Below, in pieces: positions 1 to 6,486 of a stretch of DNA of 6,744 nucleotides; the first letter of the stretch is position 1, and each line of letters starts with the position of its first letter. The translations under genes and the position numbers were made by a program. Source of the stretch: Candidatus Hydrogenedentota bacterium (GTDB lineage: Bacteria; Hydrogenedentota; Hydrogenedentia; Hydrogenedentales; SLHB01); contig JAPLKX010000329.1 of the NCBI GenBank assembly GCA_026387845.1, positions 1 to 6,744 on the forward strand, in the 5' to 3' direction. The notes under the pieces were generated by a model. That model was not told where the DNA came from. It saw only the letters and a list, made by a program, of their open reading frames with translations, and searched no databases.

Positions 1-219
1 CGAATCGGAATTCGGACCTACATTGTCCGTGTCCGTGTTGTGCAAAGGGCAGTTTTCCGGATCCACAGCCCCCTATTTCTGCATTTGCGTAGTAAAAGAC
101 TCCGTGCCGGCATGGGCGACTCGCGAGACACCGCCGAGCGCGGCAAAAAGGGAAGCTGTGGCGCGAATGTACAACTACCTCCAAGACATACACGGAACTA
201 CCGCGTGCCGCACTCCAAA
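1..219. other. Left-edge stretch without a supported gene
   Basis: This lies just downstream of the stop codon of the propeller gene. One plus-strand frame stays open from the window edge to position 295, but it has no recognisable motif, no convincing ribosome binding site and would overlap the end of the propeller gene by about 75 bases. I treat it as probably non-coding, while noting it could be the end of a gene starting outside the window. No strong terminator hairpin with a T-run was found. A short tandem TCCGTG duplication sits near position 30. Confidence 0.4.
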
Positions 220-1791
220 TTACCTTGGCGCGGGGTGGCGGAGGGTTGCAAGGGCGGTCAGGAGCAAGAGCACGACGAGCGCCATCAGGCCATAGAAAAC
301 GGACGCCGGCATGGGCCCGCCTTGCCACCACGTCGCCACCGATGCCGCGTAAGCGAAATCATCGATGCTGCCGCCCCACGCGATAATGTTGAGGTATTCC
401 TCGAGATTTGTGGCGCCATCGCCGTCCAAATCGCCGGAATCGGAGAAGATTTCCTCGGGGCCTTTTGCGTTGGAGCGGACAGTAGCGTAATCGTTCACGA
501 GGCCCAGCAGTTCTTTGAGCCGGTCTTGTTTGTTTTGGTTGACCATGAGCAGCGCGGCGATGACGTGCCGGTACGGCGCGATCTGCGCGGCAACGCCGGC
601 GGGCTCCGCTTCGATCGAGGCGACGTTGTACTCATAAGCGTCAAATGCGGGCATGTGCCAGGGGTGGGCTTCATTGCACAGTACTGTCCGCACCATCGCC
701 AGGCCCCACCGCTCGGGAATTCCCTCGCCCGGCGTCACCACATCGTCGTCCGGCAGGTCAAGAGCCGCCGCCAGCAACGGCCATTCCGAGTCAAACAGAG
801 TCCGGTACGCGCATGGCTCAGGCGCCTCACCCTCACCCTCGCCTTCTTCGCCGTCGCCCTCGCCTTCGCCTTCCGTGCCCCGCTCGTAAAATGACCAAAC
901 CCGCGGGTCGGCGATTTCCCCGTGGGTCAACTGCGTCAGTTGGGTGCCGTCGGCCTGCACGGTCCACACGTTCCCGCCGTTGATAAATGCGACGATCTGG
1001 CTGTCGGGTCCCCACGTGGCGTACCCGTCAACCACGCCGCCCGCCGTGTATATCTTCAACTTCCACGACTTGTCCGGTTTGGCGGCCCAGATGCCCGGTG
1101 ACAACCGATTGACAGCCAGGATCAGGGTTCCGTCGGGGCTGAGATCGCCGGCTTCGGTCTGGTTGTTGCCGAAGATGTCCCAGCCCTGGATGTTGGACCC
1201 ATTGGCGTTCATGGTGAACGCCTTGTTGGGCAGGCGGTACATCGAGTTGTCGAAGAAGATGGTTCCCGCATGGGTGACGGCGACGACCTCGTCGAAATAG
1301 TTGGTGGTGAGGACGGTTTCATCGTCGGTGCTTGGGTTCAAATCCATGGCGTGGATGCCGCTGTTCTTGTTGCTGAACAGGACCCCGCCTCCGCCCGGCG
1401 ACCATCGCACGCCGCCCGCCGGCTCATCGATGTAAGACGAGGCCAATGCATGAGGATGCGGCGTCCCTATCTTGCCCCAGAAAAGGTTCCCGCCCGAGTG
1501 AGAACTCGTAAACGTATGGAATACCAGCTTGCCGTCGCCGCGCACCTTGGGCGACCAAATGATGCGCCCTTCGGGGATTCGGTCCGGCGCATAGAGCACC
1601 GCCACGTCCCCGTTGTCTGCCCGGACCCCGTAAATCACCGGCCCGTTGATGGGTGCAAGATCGCCGCGGGTCACTACCCAGTAAAAAGTTCCCGGCGGGG
1701 GTGTGCCGCTTTCCTGAGCCGTCGCACCGGACAATATAAACAAGCAAAAAACGCCGAAAAACGCGAACCACCGCATGGTTGTGGATTTCAT
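220..1791 (-). CDS. Secreted TolB/WD40-like beta-propeller protein with Gly-Glu linker, EF-hand-like loop and C-terminal membrane anchor
   Basis: A 523-residue exported protein. Residues 1-26 form a signal peptide: basic start, hydrophobic core, likely cleavage after ATA before QESG. Residues about 30-300 contain propeller-like repeats of the TolB/WD40 type; visible blade signatures are RWSPGGGG (129-136), DLSPDGTLI (216-224) and TWGPDSQIVAF (259-269). Residues 306-323 are a Gly-Glu/Asp linker. A mostly helical region follows, with DLDGDGATNLEEY (454-466), which has the spacing of a calcium-binding EF-hand or dockerin-like loop. The C-terminus has a short Pro motif (GGPMPAS, 491-497), a hydrophobic helix (about 498-516) and a basic tail (LRHPAPR), resembling the tripartite sorting signals handled by exosortase-like enzymes. 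The start is supported by AAGGGAGG six bases upstream (1798-1805). It has its own predicted promoter. Propellers of this kind usually bind proteins or ligands, but the partner here is unknown. The fold assignment is by motif, not search; no enzymatic residues were recognised. Confidence 0.85.
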   Translation of the reverse strand: MKSTTMRWFAFFGVFCLFILSGATAQESGTPPPGTFYWVVTRGDLAPINGPVIYGVRADNGDVAVLYAPDRIPEGRIIWSPKVRGDGKLVFHTFTSSHSGGNLFWGKIGTPHPHALASSYIDEPAGGVRWSPGGGGVLFSNKNSGIHAMDLNPSTDDETVLTTNYFDEVVAVTHAGTIFFDNSMYRLPNKAFTMNANGSNIQGWDIFGNNQTEAGDLSPDGTLILAVNRLSPGIWAAKPDKSWKLKIYTAGGVVDGYATWGPDSQIVAFINGGNVWTVQADGTQLTQLTHGEIADPRVWSFYERGTEGEGEGDGEEGEGEGEAPEPCAYRTLFDSEWPLLAAALDLPDDDVVTPGEGIPERWGLAMVRTVLCNEAHPWHMPAFDAYEYNVASIEAEPAGVAAQIAPYRHVIAALLMVNQNKQDRLKELLGLVNDYATVRSNAKGPEEIFSDSGDLDGDGATNLEEYLNIIAWGGSIDDFAYAASVATWWQGGPMPASVFYGLMALVVLLLLTALATLRHPAPR

Positions 1792-1797
1792 TACGCG

Positions 1798-1805
1798 CCT
1801 CCCTT
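1798..1805 (-). promoter_or_regulatory. Ribosome binding site of the propeller gene
   Basis: On the minus strand AAGGGAGG lies six bases before the ATG at 1791. It favours this start over the second methionine at codon 6. Confidence 0.75.
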
Positions 1806-1809
1806 ATTG

Positions 1810-1827
1810 GCGCGCGCACGCGCGCGC
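1810..1827. repeat. 18-bp alternating G/C palindromic tract in the propeller gene leader
   Basis: GCGCGCGC, AC, GCGCGCGC: two eight-base arms that pair with each other around a two-base centre, strictly alternating purine and pyrimidine. Such tracts are prone to form Z-DNA or cruciforms, and in RNA could form a hairpin. It sits four bases upstream of the ribosome binding site, inside the predicted transcript leader. A role in translation or supercoiling response is inference. Confidence 0.6.
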
Positions 1828-1906
1828 TTATGCGCCACCGCCGGGTGCAAGACCCGCTTCCCCCTGCGCGCCCATGCCGCCCAAGCGATCCCAAAGTCCT
1901 GCCAAT

Positions 1907-1935
1907 ATGATAATCGAAGGCGGGGCTGGTGTCAA
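1907..1935 (-). promoter_or_regulatory. Predicted sigma70-type promoter of the propeller gene
   Basis: On the minus strand, TTGACA (1930-1935, perfect -35) is followed after exactly 17 bases by TATCAT (1907-1912, five of six matches to the -10 consensus). Transcription would start near 1900, giving a leader of about 108 bases before the ATG at 1791. The hexamers and spacing are directly visible; activity is inferred. It implies the propeller gene is transcribed separately from the glycosyltransferase upstream. Confidence 0.7.
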
Positions 1936-1938
1936 CCT

Positions 1939-1953
1939 GTGGGATATTCCCAC
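1939..1953. promoter_or_regulatory. Inverted repeat immediately upstream of the propeller promoter
   Basis: GTGGGA, TAT, TCCCAC: a perfect six-base inverted repeat with a three-base centre, starting three bases beyond the -35 box. The position suits an activator or repressor site. No regulator family is assigned. Confidence 0.45.
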
Positions 1954-1990
1954 TTATGTAGAGGCCATATTCCGCAGCAGCCGCCCAACT

Positions 1991-2049
1991 CCCGGGTAAT
2001 CCAGATTCCTTCTCTGGCCTGCTCGTAGAAGCGGCGTCCCCGCCGCTTC
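1991..2049. repeat. Two adjacent hairpins after the glycosyltransferase stop codon
   Basis: The stronger hairpin is GAAGCGGCG (2028-2036), loop TCCC, CGCCGCTTC (2041-2049), a perfect nine-base stem beginning six bases past the stop codon at 2056-2058. A weaker one is CCAGA (2001-2005), seven-base loop, TCTGG (2013-2017), next to a CCCGGG palindrome at 1991-1996. No T-run follows on the minus strand, so a classical intrinsic terminator is not supported. It could protect the mRNA 3' end, aid termination, or be a dispersed palindromic element; one copy is visible here, so the last option cannot be tested in the window. Confidence 0.55.
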
Positions 2050-2055
2050 CACGCC

Positions 2056-4551
2056 TCAGCCCGGACAATCATCGGGCGTGGGCATGAAGAGGATGCTTCG
2101 CACTTCGTGCTGGGCCGGGTCGGTGGCCTCGAGGAGCACCACGCGCCGGCCCTGCTTGACGGGGGCGACATCGATGGGAACCGACAGCGCGGTATTTGCA
2201 TCAACACGGACGTGCACTGCGGGTTTTTCAGGGTGTTCACCGGCCGCAACGAACGCCACGTACCCCATGTGAAACCATGCCTCGGCCAGGCCGGGGTTTT
2301 GCACGGTGATCGTCAGGCGTACGGACGAGCCGTCTGACTGGTAGCGGCCGGCGTGCCGCCAATACCAGCCCCAGCCGCCCAGGGACGGGTCGTTGCCGCG
2401 GATCGTGCCAATCAGGGTGTCGCCGATGCGGAAGTCGGCGTTGGCGCACCAGGTATTGTCGGGGCGGGCGTCACTGAGAAGCATGGCGTACACATCAAAG
2501 GCGCCCGGCTCCAGTTGCACATCGCGATAAATGGCGGCCCCCTGCGGCGTGTCTGAAAGCATGCGCGCGCTCATGCTGAAGTCATTGCTGTAACACGCAG
2601 CCGGGTCTTCGCGCGTGATCCGGGCTTGCTGGCGCCACACGTAGGAATTGTAATCCGCGTGGTGGAACGCCAGGGGCGGAATCAGAAGTTCGGCTTGCAC
2701 GATCCGGCAGTCGAGTTCGCGCGGAACACTGCTGGAGATGAGGGCCTGAAACTGGCACGGTGCCGCTTTTTCGAGCCGGACTTCCCAACGTGGCTCGGCT
2801 GAGGCCGCCGCCGTCGCCATATCGGGGGAAGGCTGCTTGAGAGTGGGGGAGACGCTCTCGGCTTCTTGCCCGGCGGGCGCATTGCCGTTGACCCGGTACA
2901 CAGGCATGGGGGCCTTTCCGTCATCGGCAAGGCGATCGGCAAAGGCCTGTTCTCGTTTATTCAGATCGAGGTCGTACAGGGTGAGCGTGATGCCGTCGAA
3001 CCGCGTTCGTTCGAGCACGGTGTACCGTTCGTCGAGCCAAGCCCTGATCGGGTCGCCGCGCTGCGGGAAATCGAACGTAACGCCGTTGGTTTCCACGAAC
3101 CAGAGGCGTTTGAGCCCTGATTCCTCGTCTACCATGAGCGAAGGAAGCAGCCCCACGTTTTTCAGCAGGGACTCGCTCCCCAGGGAGGCTACGAAATCAT
3201 CAATTTCAAATCGTGTCACCGCCACAAGGAACTGGCGCATGCCATCGATGTAGTGGCAAAACGGGAAATAGGTGAAATGCGTCACGTGGCCGATGCCGTC
3301 GCCGGGCCGGCGATGATCTTTGATGTAGACGGCGGCCTCGCGGTTCTGCACCTTGTCCCAAACGGCGAGCCGGTGCATGGTCATGGGGTGCATCCGCTGC
3401 CCGTAGAAGTCCGCAAGGCACGGTGCGGTCAGAATGAGCACGAGCGCGGCACACGGGAACGCCGCTTTGGGCGAGGGCAGAGACCTCAGCCCGTTTGCCG
3501 CGAACAGGGCCGCCATTACGCCGGAGACGATGTACAGCCGGTGGGCGTACATGGGGAATGCGCGGTTGTGCCAGACGATGATGCTGGCCACGATGGGCAG
3601 CCCAAGGAGGATGCCGAACAGGAACAGCGCCCGCCACTGCCTGCGGTAAGCAAAGCTCGCCGCGCCCACAAATGCCAGCGCGGCGGCGGCAACAAACAGC
3701 GTGTGGTACACGGCGGCGTGGGGCGAATACCCCGCAAAGAAATCCTTGAACGTGATGAGGGCCGTTTTCCAATCAGGCGGCGGGTAGAATGGGTACTTCA
3801 GGTTCATGAACATCTTGTCGGAGACCCGCATCATGTACAAGGCGGGCAACAACAAGACCACCGCAACTGCCTGGGAACCAGACCATTTCAGCAGAAGACT
3901 CCATTCACGCAGCCGTGTTTCAAGCACGAAATAGACCGCGAAGAACGCGTTTATCGAAACAAGCAGCGACACAGAGAAAAAATGGTTGTAGACCATCAAC
4001 ACTTCGAGCGCGATCAATGCCAGCCAGGACCGATTTCTCCCGCGCGTGAGGGCGCCGTGCAGCGCCAGCAACGCACCCAGGGTCAGCGGCACGGTGAGCG
4101 CGTAGGACCGGAATTCCTGGGCGTAGTAAACCTGGAACGGCGAAATGGCGTAGAGGAATGCGGCAAACACCGACAGCGTGGGGTCGCCGGTCCACACCCT
4201 GCATACGCGGGCCACGAGCCCGATGGAAAGTATCCCCAGAAGGCACGGGAAAAGCCGCAGATAGTAGTCGTACGCCTTTGAGGCGGAGTCGAGCCCCGCT
4301 GCACGCGCGGGATACTCCCAGAACCGTGCGGCGGCCAGCATCAGGGGCGGATCCATGTTTTGCGCGGGGTCCATGAATGTGGCGTGGAGATCGAAAACGT
4401 GAGATGTCTGGAACAGGAAGGCCTCGTCGTACCACAGGCTGCGCTCGCCGAGATGGTACAAGCGCAGGCCCGCCCCGAGCACGAACACAACCGCAAGCAG
4501 GACGCGGCGCTGTCTCGTACTGAGTTCCCACCGGCCGATCAACGCTGACAT
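2056..4551 (-). CDS. GT-C superfamily (family 39-like) membrane glycosyltransferase with long extracytoplasmic C-terminal tail
   Basis: An 831-residue protein of the dolichyl/polyprenyl-phosphate sugar-dependent glycosyltransferase type. Family members transfer a sugar from a lipid-phosphate donor to protein, lipid or glycan on the outer face of the cytoplasmic membrane. Residues 16-32 form the first membrane helix. WYDEA (40-44) supplies the acidic pair of the first external loop, with D42 the likely catalytic residue. NMDPPL (65-70) matches the HPPL-type motif, LRLFPCLLG (98-106) the usual helix, and SPFQVYYAQEFRSY (137-150) is a hallmark of this family. About ten further hydrophobic segments run to residue 382. 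Residues 400-530 are a soluble domain, 563-587 a Pro/Ala/Ser-rich linker, and 588-831 a second beta-rich domain. GGAGG-type site CCTCC (4564-4568 on plus) is 12 bases before the ATG, inside the methyltransferase tail, so the two genes look translationally linked. The acceptor and donor sugar cannot be read from sequence. Confidence 0.88.
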   Translation of the reverse strand: MSALIGRWELSTRQRRVLLAVVFVLGAGLRLYHLGERSLWYDEAFLFQTSHVFDLHATFMDPAQNMDPPLMLAAARFWEYPARAAGLDSASKAYDYYLRLFPCLLGILSIGLVARVCRVWTGDPTLSVFAAFLYAISPFQVYYAQEFRSYALTVPLTLGALLALHGALTRGRNRSWLALIALEVLMVYNHFFSVSLLVSINAFFAVYFVLETRLREWSLLLKWSGSQAVAVVLLLPALYMMRVSDKMFMNLKYPFYPPPDWKTALITFKDFFAGYSPHAAVYHTLFVAAAALAFVGAASFAYRRQWRALFLFGILLGLPIVASIIVWHNRAFPMYAHRLYIVSGVMAALFAANGLRSLPSPKAAFPCAALVLILTAPCLADFYGQRMHPMTMHRLAVWDKVQNREAAVYIKDHRRPGDGIGHVTHFTYFPFCHYIDGMRQFLVAVTRFEIDDFVASLGSESLLKNVGLLPSLMVDEESGLKRLWFVETNGVTFDFPQRGDPIRAWLDERYTVLERTRFDGITLTLYDLDLNKREQAFADRLADDGKAPMPVYRVNGNAPAGQEAESVSPTLKQPSPDMATAAASAEPRWEVRLEKAAPCQFQALISSSVPRELDCRIVQAELLIPPLAFHHADYNSYVWRQQARITREDPAACYSNDFSMSARMLSDTPQGAAIYRDVQLEPGAFDVYAMLLSDARPDNTWCANADFRIGDTLIGTIRGNDPSLGGWGWYWRHAGRYQSDGSSVRLTITVQNPGLAEAWFHMGYVAFVAAGEHPEKPAVHVRVDANTALSVPIDVAPVKQGRRVVLLEATDPAQHEVRSILFMPTPDDCPG

Positions 4552-4558
4552 GGGCGAG

Positions 4559-4937
4559 CTAAACCTCCGTCTTCTCGAGGACCACGCGAACGGAAATGGC
4601 CGTCAGCCGGCTTACGGGATTGAGCGCGCGATCCACCCAACCCGCGACGGGATACAGCGGCCCGAAACGGCAGCCGCGTGGCGTTGCACACCAGTTGAGT
4701 GGTGGGAAACCGATTCAAGTCGCTCGTGATGACGTCAGGATAAAACTGGCGTATGAAGCCGCCACCGCCCAACTCGATCACGGGCGCACCGGTTACGGCC
4801 GACATAGCCATCTCCCAGAGTTCCTTGTAGAACCGCTGGAGCATAGAATCCGACTCCCAGATCCCACCGTATTTGGGGGTCATCCGGGATTGGTCCGCCC
4901 AAACGGAACGCAACTCCTTGCGGCGAAAAAACTTCAT
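4559..4937 (-). pseudogene. Class I SAM-dependent methyltransferase, internally deleted and frameshifted
   Basis: The first 91 residues look like a normal class I methyltransferase: a basic start, then the SAM-binding motif I VIELGGGGF (53-61), an acidic motif II DVITSDL (68-74) and NATRLPF (85-91). From there the reading frame gives unrelated Arg/Gly/Ser-rich sequence and ends at 4539, overlapping the glycosyltransferase start. In another frame from about 4664, a convincing family-style ending appears: GPLYPVAGWVDRALNP, then a hydrophobic stretch closing with VVLEKTEV and a TAG stop at 4559-4561, seven bases before the glycosyltransferase ATG. Proteins of this type usually have about 240-250 residues, so roughly 110-130 residues between motif II and the tail are missing, together with the frame. 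The junction lies near 4655-4667. Motif I also looks one glycine short. The start at 4937 has an in-frame stop three codons upstream and no clear ribosome binding site. It is either a true pseudogene or an assembly error. Substrate unknown; the neighbouring glycosyltransferase suggests lipid or glycan. Confidence 0.7.
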
Positions 4938-4992
4938 GCGGCTCTATTTACCGGGGCAAACACCACCACGTTGGTCGACGAAAAGTCTAAGG

Positions 4993-5007
4993 CGGCTTAA
5001 GAAGCCG
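4993..5007. other. Short hairpin between the four-helix gene and the methyltransferase gene
   Basis: CGGCTT, AAG, AAGCCG: a six-base stem with a three-base loop, about 70 bases past the stop of the four-helix gene. On the minus strand a TTTT lies only some ten bases beyond, so it is at best a weak terminator or a processing hairpin. The remaining 4938-5077 gap shows no clear promoter for the methyltransferase. Confidence 0.3.
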
Positions 5008-5077
5008 TCATCAGAATCTAACACACGGGGGCCGCCGCCTGCAAAACCAAACCCGCCTGGCCCTGCAATTTCACCTG

Positions 5078-5467
5078 TTACCTGGCCGCGAAAAAGCCAA
5101 TGTAAAGCATCACGACGCCGAGGGCCGTCATGATGAGGCCTGCCCCGATAACGGTTTTTCCGCTTCGGATGAAGATGCGGGAGATCTTGATGAGCAGTTG
5201 GGGCAGGACTATGGCGCTGAGGCCCTTGAACAGCGCGATCCACCCGATAACGGTGAGAATGAGGCGCAGGTTCACGCCCCATGTACTGTAAAACACGATC
5301 AGCAGGTAGCCGACGGCAAGGGCCATGAACCCGCTGAGGTAGATGAGCGCGGGGCTGTCGAGCATCTGATCGATCATGCGCTTGTAGAACTTCGGGTTGA
5401 TGAGTATCCCGAGCCCGACAGCCAAATACGCCAGGCCTAGAAGTTGGAACACCGGGGCGCCGGTCAT
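5078..5467 (-). CDS. Small four-helix integral membrane protein of unknown function
   Basis: A 129-residue protein consisting almost entirely of four hydrophobic helices at about 6-23, 39-60, 67-88 and 104-126. Loops are short: NPKFYKRMIDQMLDSP between helices 1 and 2 and an Arg/Lys-containing stretch SRIFIRSGK before helix 4. The segment GWIALFKGLSAIVLP (75-89) recalls a conserved stretch in uncharacterised bacterial membrane proteins; I do not assign a named family. There is no signal peptide distinct from helix 1 and no catalytic motif. The start is supported by GGGAG eight bases upstream (5476-5480 on plus). It follows the FKBP gene by 66 bases on the same strand with no good promoter between, so co-transcription with FKBP is likely. 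Confidence 0.8.
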   Translation of the reverse strand: MTGAPVFQLLGLAYLAVGLGILINPKFYKRMIDQMLDSPALIYLSGFMALAVGYLLIVFYSTWGVNLRLILTVIGWIALFKGLSAIVLPQLLIKISRIFIRSGKTVIGAGLIMTALGVVMLYIGFFAAR

Positions 5468-5533
5468 GGCAATTTCTCCCGAGTTTAACCATCAAGACCT
5501 GCAGGGCCAACAGGTCCAGCAGGCCGTATGGGT

Positions 5534-6316
5534 TCAGGACTGCGGCTTTACTTGGGGCGGCGTTGGTGGTTTTGGTGGCTCGGGCGTGGGGGCCGCGGCG
5601 GGCGGCAGCACCTCGAGCAGTTCCAGTTCAACGACAAGCAGTTGGTTGGGGCCGACCTTGGGCATGGGTTGCGCGCCGTAACCGAGGCTCGACGGCACGT
5701 ACAGTTCCCACTTGTCGCCCTCTTTCATAAGCAGCAGCGCTTCGCGCATCCCCGGCATTACCACCTTGTTAACCTGCGACTCCATAGCGCCGCCCCGCTT
5801 CTCTGAACTGTCGAACACCGTCCCGTCCAGCAGCCGGCCCGTAAATTGAAACTTCACCCGGTCGGTTGCAGTGGGCGTCTTCCCTTTTCCCGGCTTGATG
5901 ACTTTGTACTGCAGGCCGTCTTCCAGCGTGGTGATGCCTTCTTTGGTTTTATTCTCTTCGAGAAACGCCTTTTGGGCCGCCATGTTCTCTTCCATCTGCT
6001 TGCGGTGTTGTTCCATTTGGCGTTTCTGGGCTTCCTGGTAAAGGGTGCGCGCCTGGTTGCGAGTCTCATCATCGCTCATCAGCAGCGGTTTCGAGTCCAG
6101 CACGTCCTCGATACCGCGGAACACCATCTCCCGGTCGACGTCGGCGCCCAACCCTTTCAGGCTTTTCCCCAGTTGGACGCCCAGGCTGTAGCTGGCGGAT
6201 TGCTGCGGAGTGAGAGTGGCTTCCGGAGCAGATTTCGCAGCATCCTGGCACACGGCGCTTCCCGCAACTACAATACAACCGACTCCCACTGTAATTATCA
6301 TTATTCGCCAATTCAT
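5534..6316 (-). CDS. Exported FKBP-type peptidyl-prolyl cis-trans isomerase (FkpA/Mip-like)
   Basis: A 260-residue periplasmic-type protein-folding factor that should catalyse prolyl bond isomerisation or act as a chaperone. Residues 1-21 form a signal peptide with likely cleavage after GSA; the following VCQD is not a good lipobox because Val precedes the Cys. Residues 36-82 match the Mip/FkpA N-terminal dimerisation domain (SYSLGVQLGKSL, 42-53), and a charged Gln/Lys/Glu-rich helix (about 83-122) links to the FKBP domain at about 151-236: FQFTG (156-160), DGTVFDSS (164-171), VMPGM (186-190), SLGYG (210-214). Compared with human FKBP12, Tyr26 is Phe158, Trp59 is Met190 and Phe99 is Val229, while Asp37 (D169) and Tyr82 (Y213) are kept. 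A Pro/Ala-rich tail covers 238-260. A longer reading frame starts at 6370, but the ATG at 6316 has AAGGAG eight bases upstream and puts the signal peptide at the N-terminus, so I chose it. Confidence 0.92.
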   Translation of the reverse strand: MNWRIMIITVGVGCIVVAGSAVCQDAAKSAPEATLTPQQSASYSLGVQLGKSLKGLGADVDREMVFRGIEDVLDSKPLLMSDDETRNQARTLYQEAQKRQMEQHRKQMEENMAAQKAFLEENKTKEGITTLEDGLQYKVIKPGKGKTPTATDRVKFQFTGRLLDGTVFDSSEKRGGAMESQVNKVVMPGMREALLLMKEGDKWELYVPSSLGYGAQPMPKVGPNQLLVVELELLEVLPPAAAPTPEPPKPPTPPQVKPQS

Positions 6317-6324
6317 CTCGGATA

Positions 6325-6330
6325 CTCCTT
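6325..6330 (-). promoter_or_regulatory. Ribosome binding site deciding the FKBP start
   Basis: AAGGAG on the minus strand, eight bases before the ATG at 6316. The upstream in-frame ATG at 6370 has no such site and would bury the signal peptide behind 18 extra residues. Confidence 0.8.
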
Positions 6331-6388
6331 TATGATCAATTCCGGCCGGTTCTTGTATGTCACGGCCCATAAGGCGACTTTACGAGTG

Positions 6389-6417
6389 ATTTTAGTATTT
6401 TGATGGCCTAACCGCAA
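6389..6417 (-). promoter_or_regulatory. Predicted promoter of the FKBP gene
   Basis: On the minus strand TTGCGG (6412-6417) and TAAAAT (6389-6394, five of six to the -10 consensus) are separated by 17 bases. The -35 box is weak (three of six). The start point would be near 6382, giving a leader of about 65 bases. It could serve FKBP and the genes that follow it. Confidence 0.5.
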
Positions 6418-6427
6418 GTTTTTGCGG
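6412..6427. promoter_or_regulatory. Inverted repeat overlapping the FKBP -35 box
   Basis: CCGCAA, GTTT, TTGCGG: a perfect six-base inverted repeat with a four-base centre, one arm coinciding with the predicted -35 hexamer. This is where a repressor would block polymerase; no regulator is identified. Confidence 0.35.
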
Positions 6428-6486
6428 GCGTGCTACTTGAGACTAATCCATGGCTGCGGCGGCGCGTTTCGGGGGGTGGAAAAATG

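Noticed and set aside
23..295. Possible plus-strand gene entering from the left edge
   Set aside because: The frame is open but short, shows no family motif and overlaps the propeller gene's end; evidence too weak to call.
40..894. Plus-strand open frame of 284 codons
   Set aside because: Mostly antisense to the propeller gene, with no ribosome binding site or recognisable motif.
2028..2049. Intrinsic terminator for the glycosyltransferase
   Set aside because: The stem is strong but no T-run follows on the minus strand, so it is recorded only as a hairpin.
1424..2068. Minus-strand open frame of 214 codons across the intergenic region
   Set aside because: It runs through the promoter, leader and start of the propeller gene in another frame, with a basic, Arg/Gly/Ser-rich translation typical of an out-of-frame reading.
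3253..4281. Long plus-strand open frame of 342 codons
   Set aside because: It lies entirely antisense to the glycosyltransferase, whose motifs and membrane helices are clear. The translation is rich in Arg, Gln, Gly and His with no domain, as expected from the opposite strand of a GC-rich gene.
6240..6316. FKBP as a lipoprotein (Cys23 after the hydrophobic core)
   Set aside because: The residues before the Cys are Ser-Ala-Val; Val at the position just before Cys does not suit signal peptidase II, while GSA before it suits signal peptidase I.
6317..6370. Upstream ATG extending FKBP by 18 residues
   Set aside because: It would place 18 polar residues before the signal peptide and lacks a ribosome binding site, whereas the ATG at 6316 has AAGGAG at the ideal distance.
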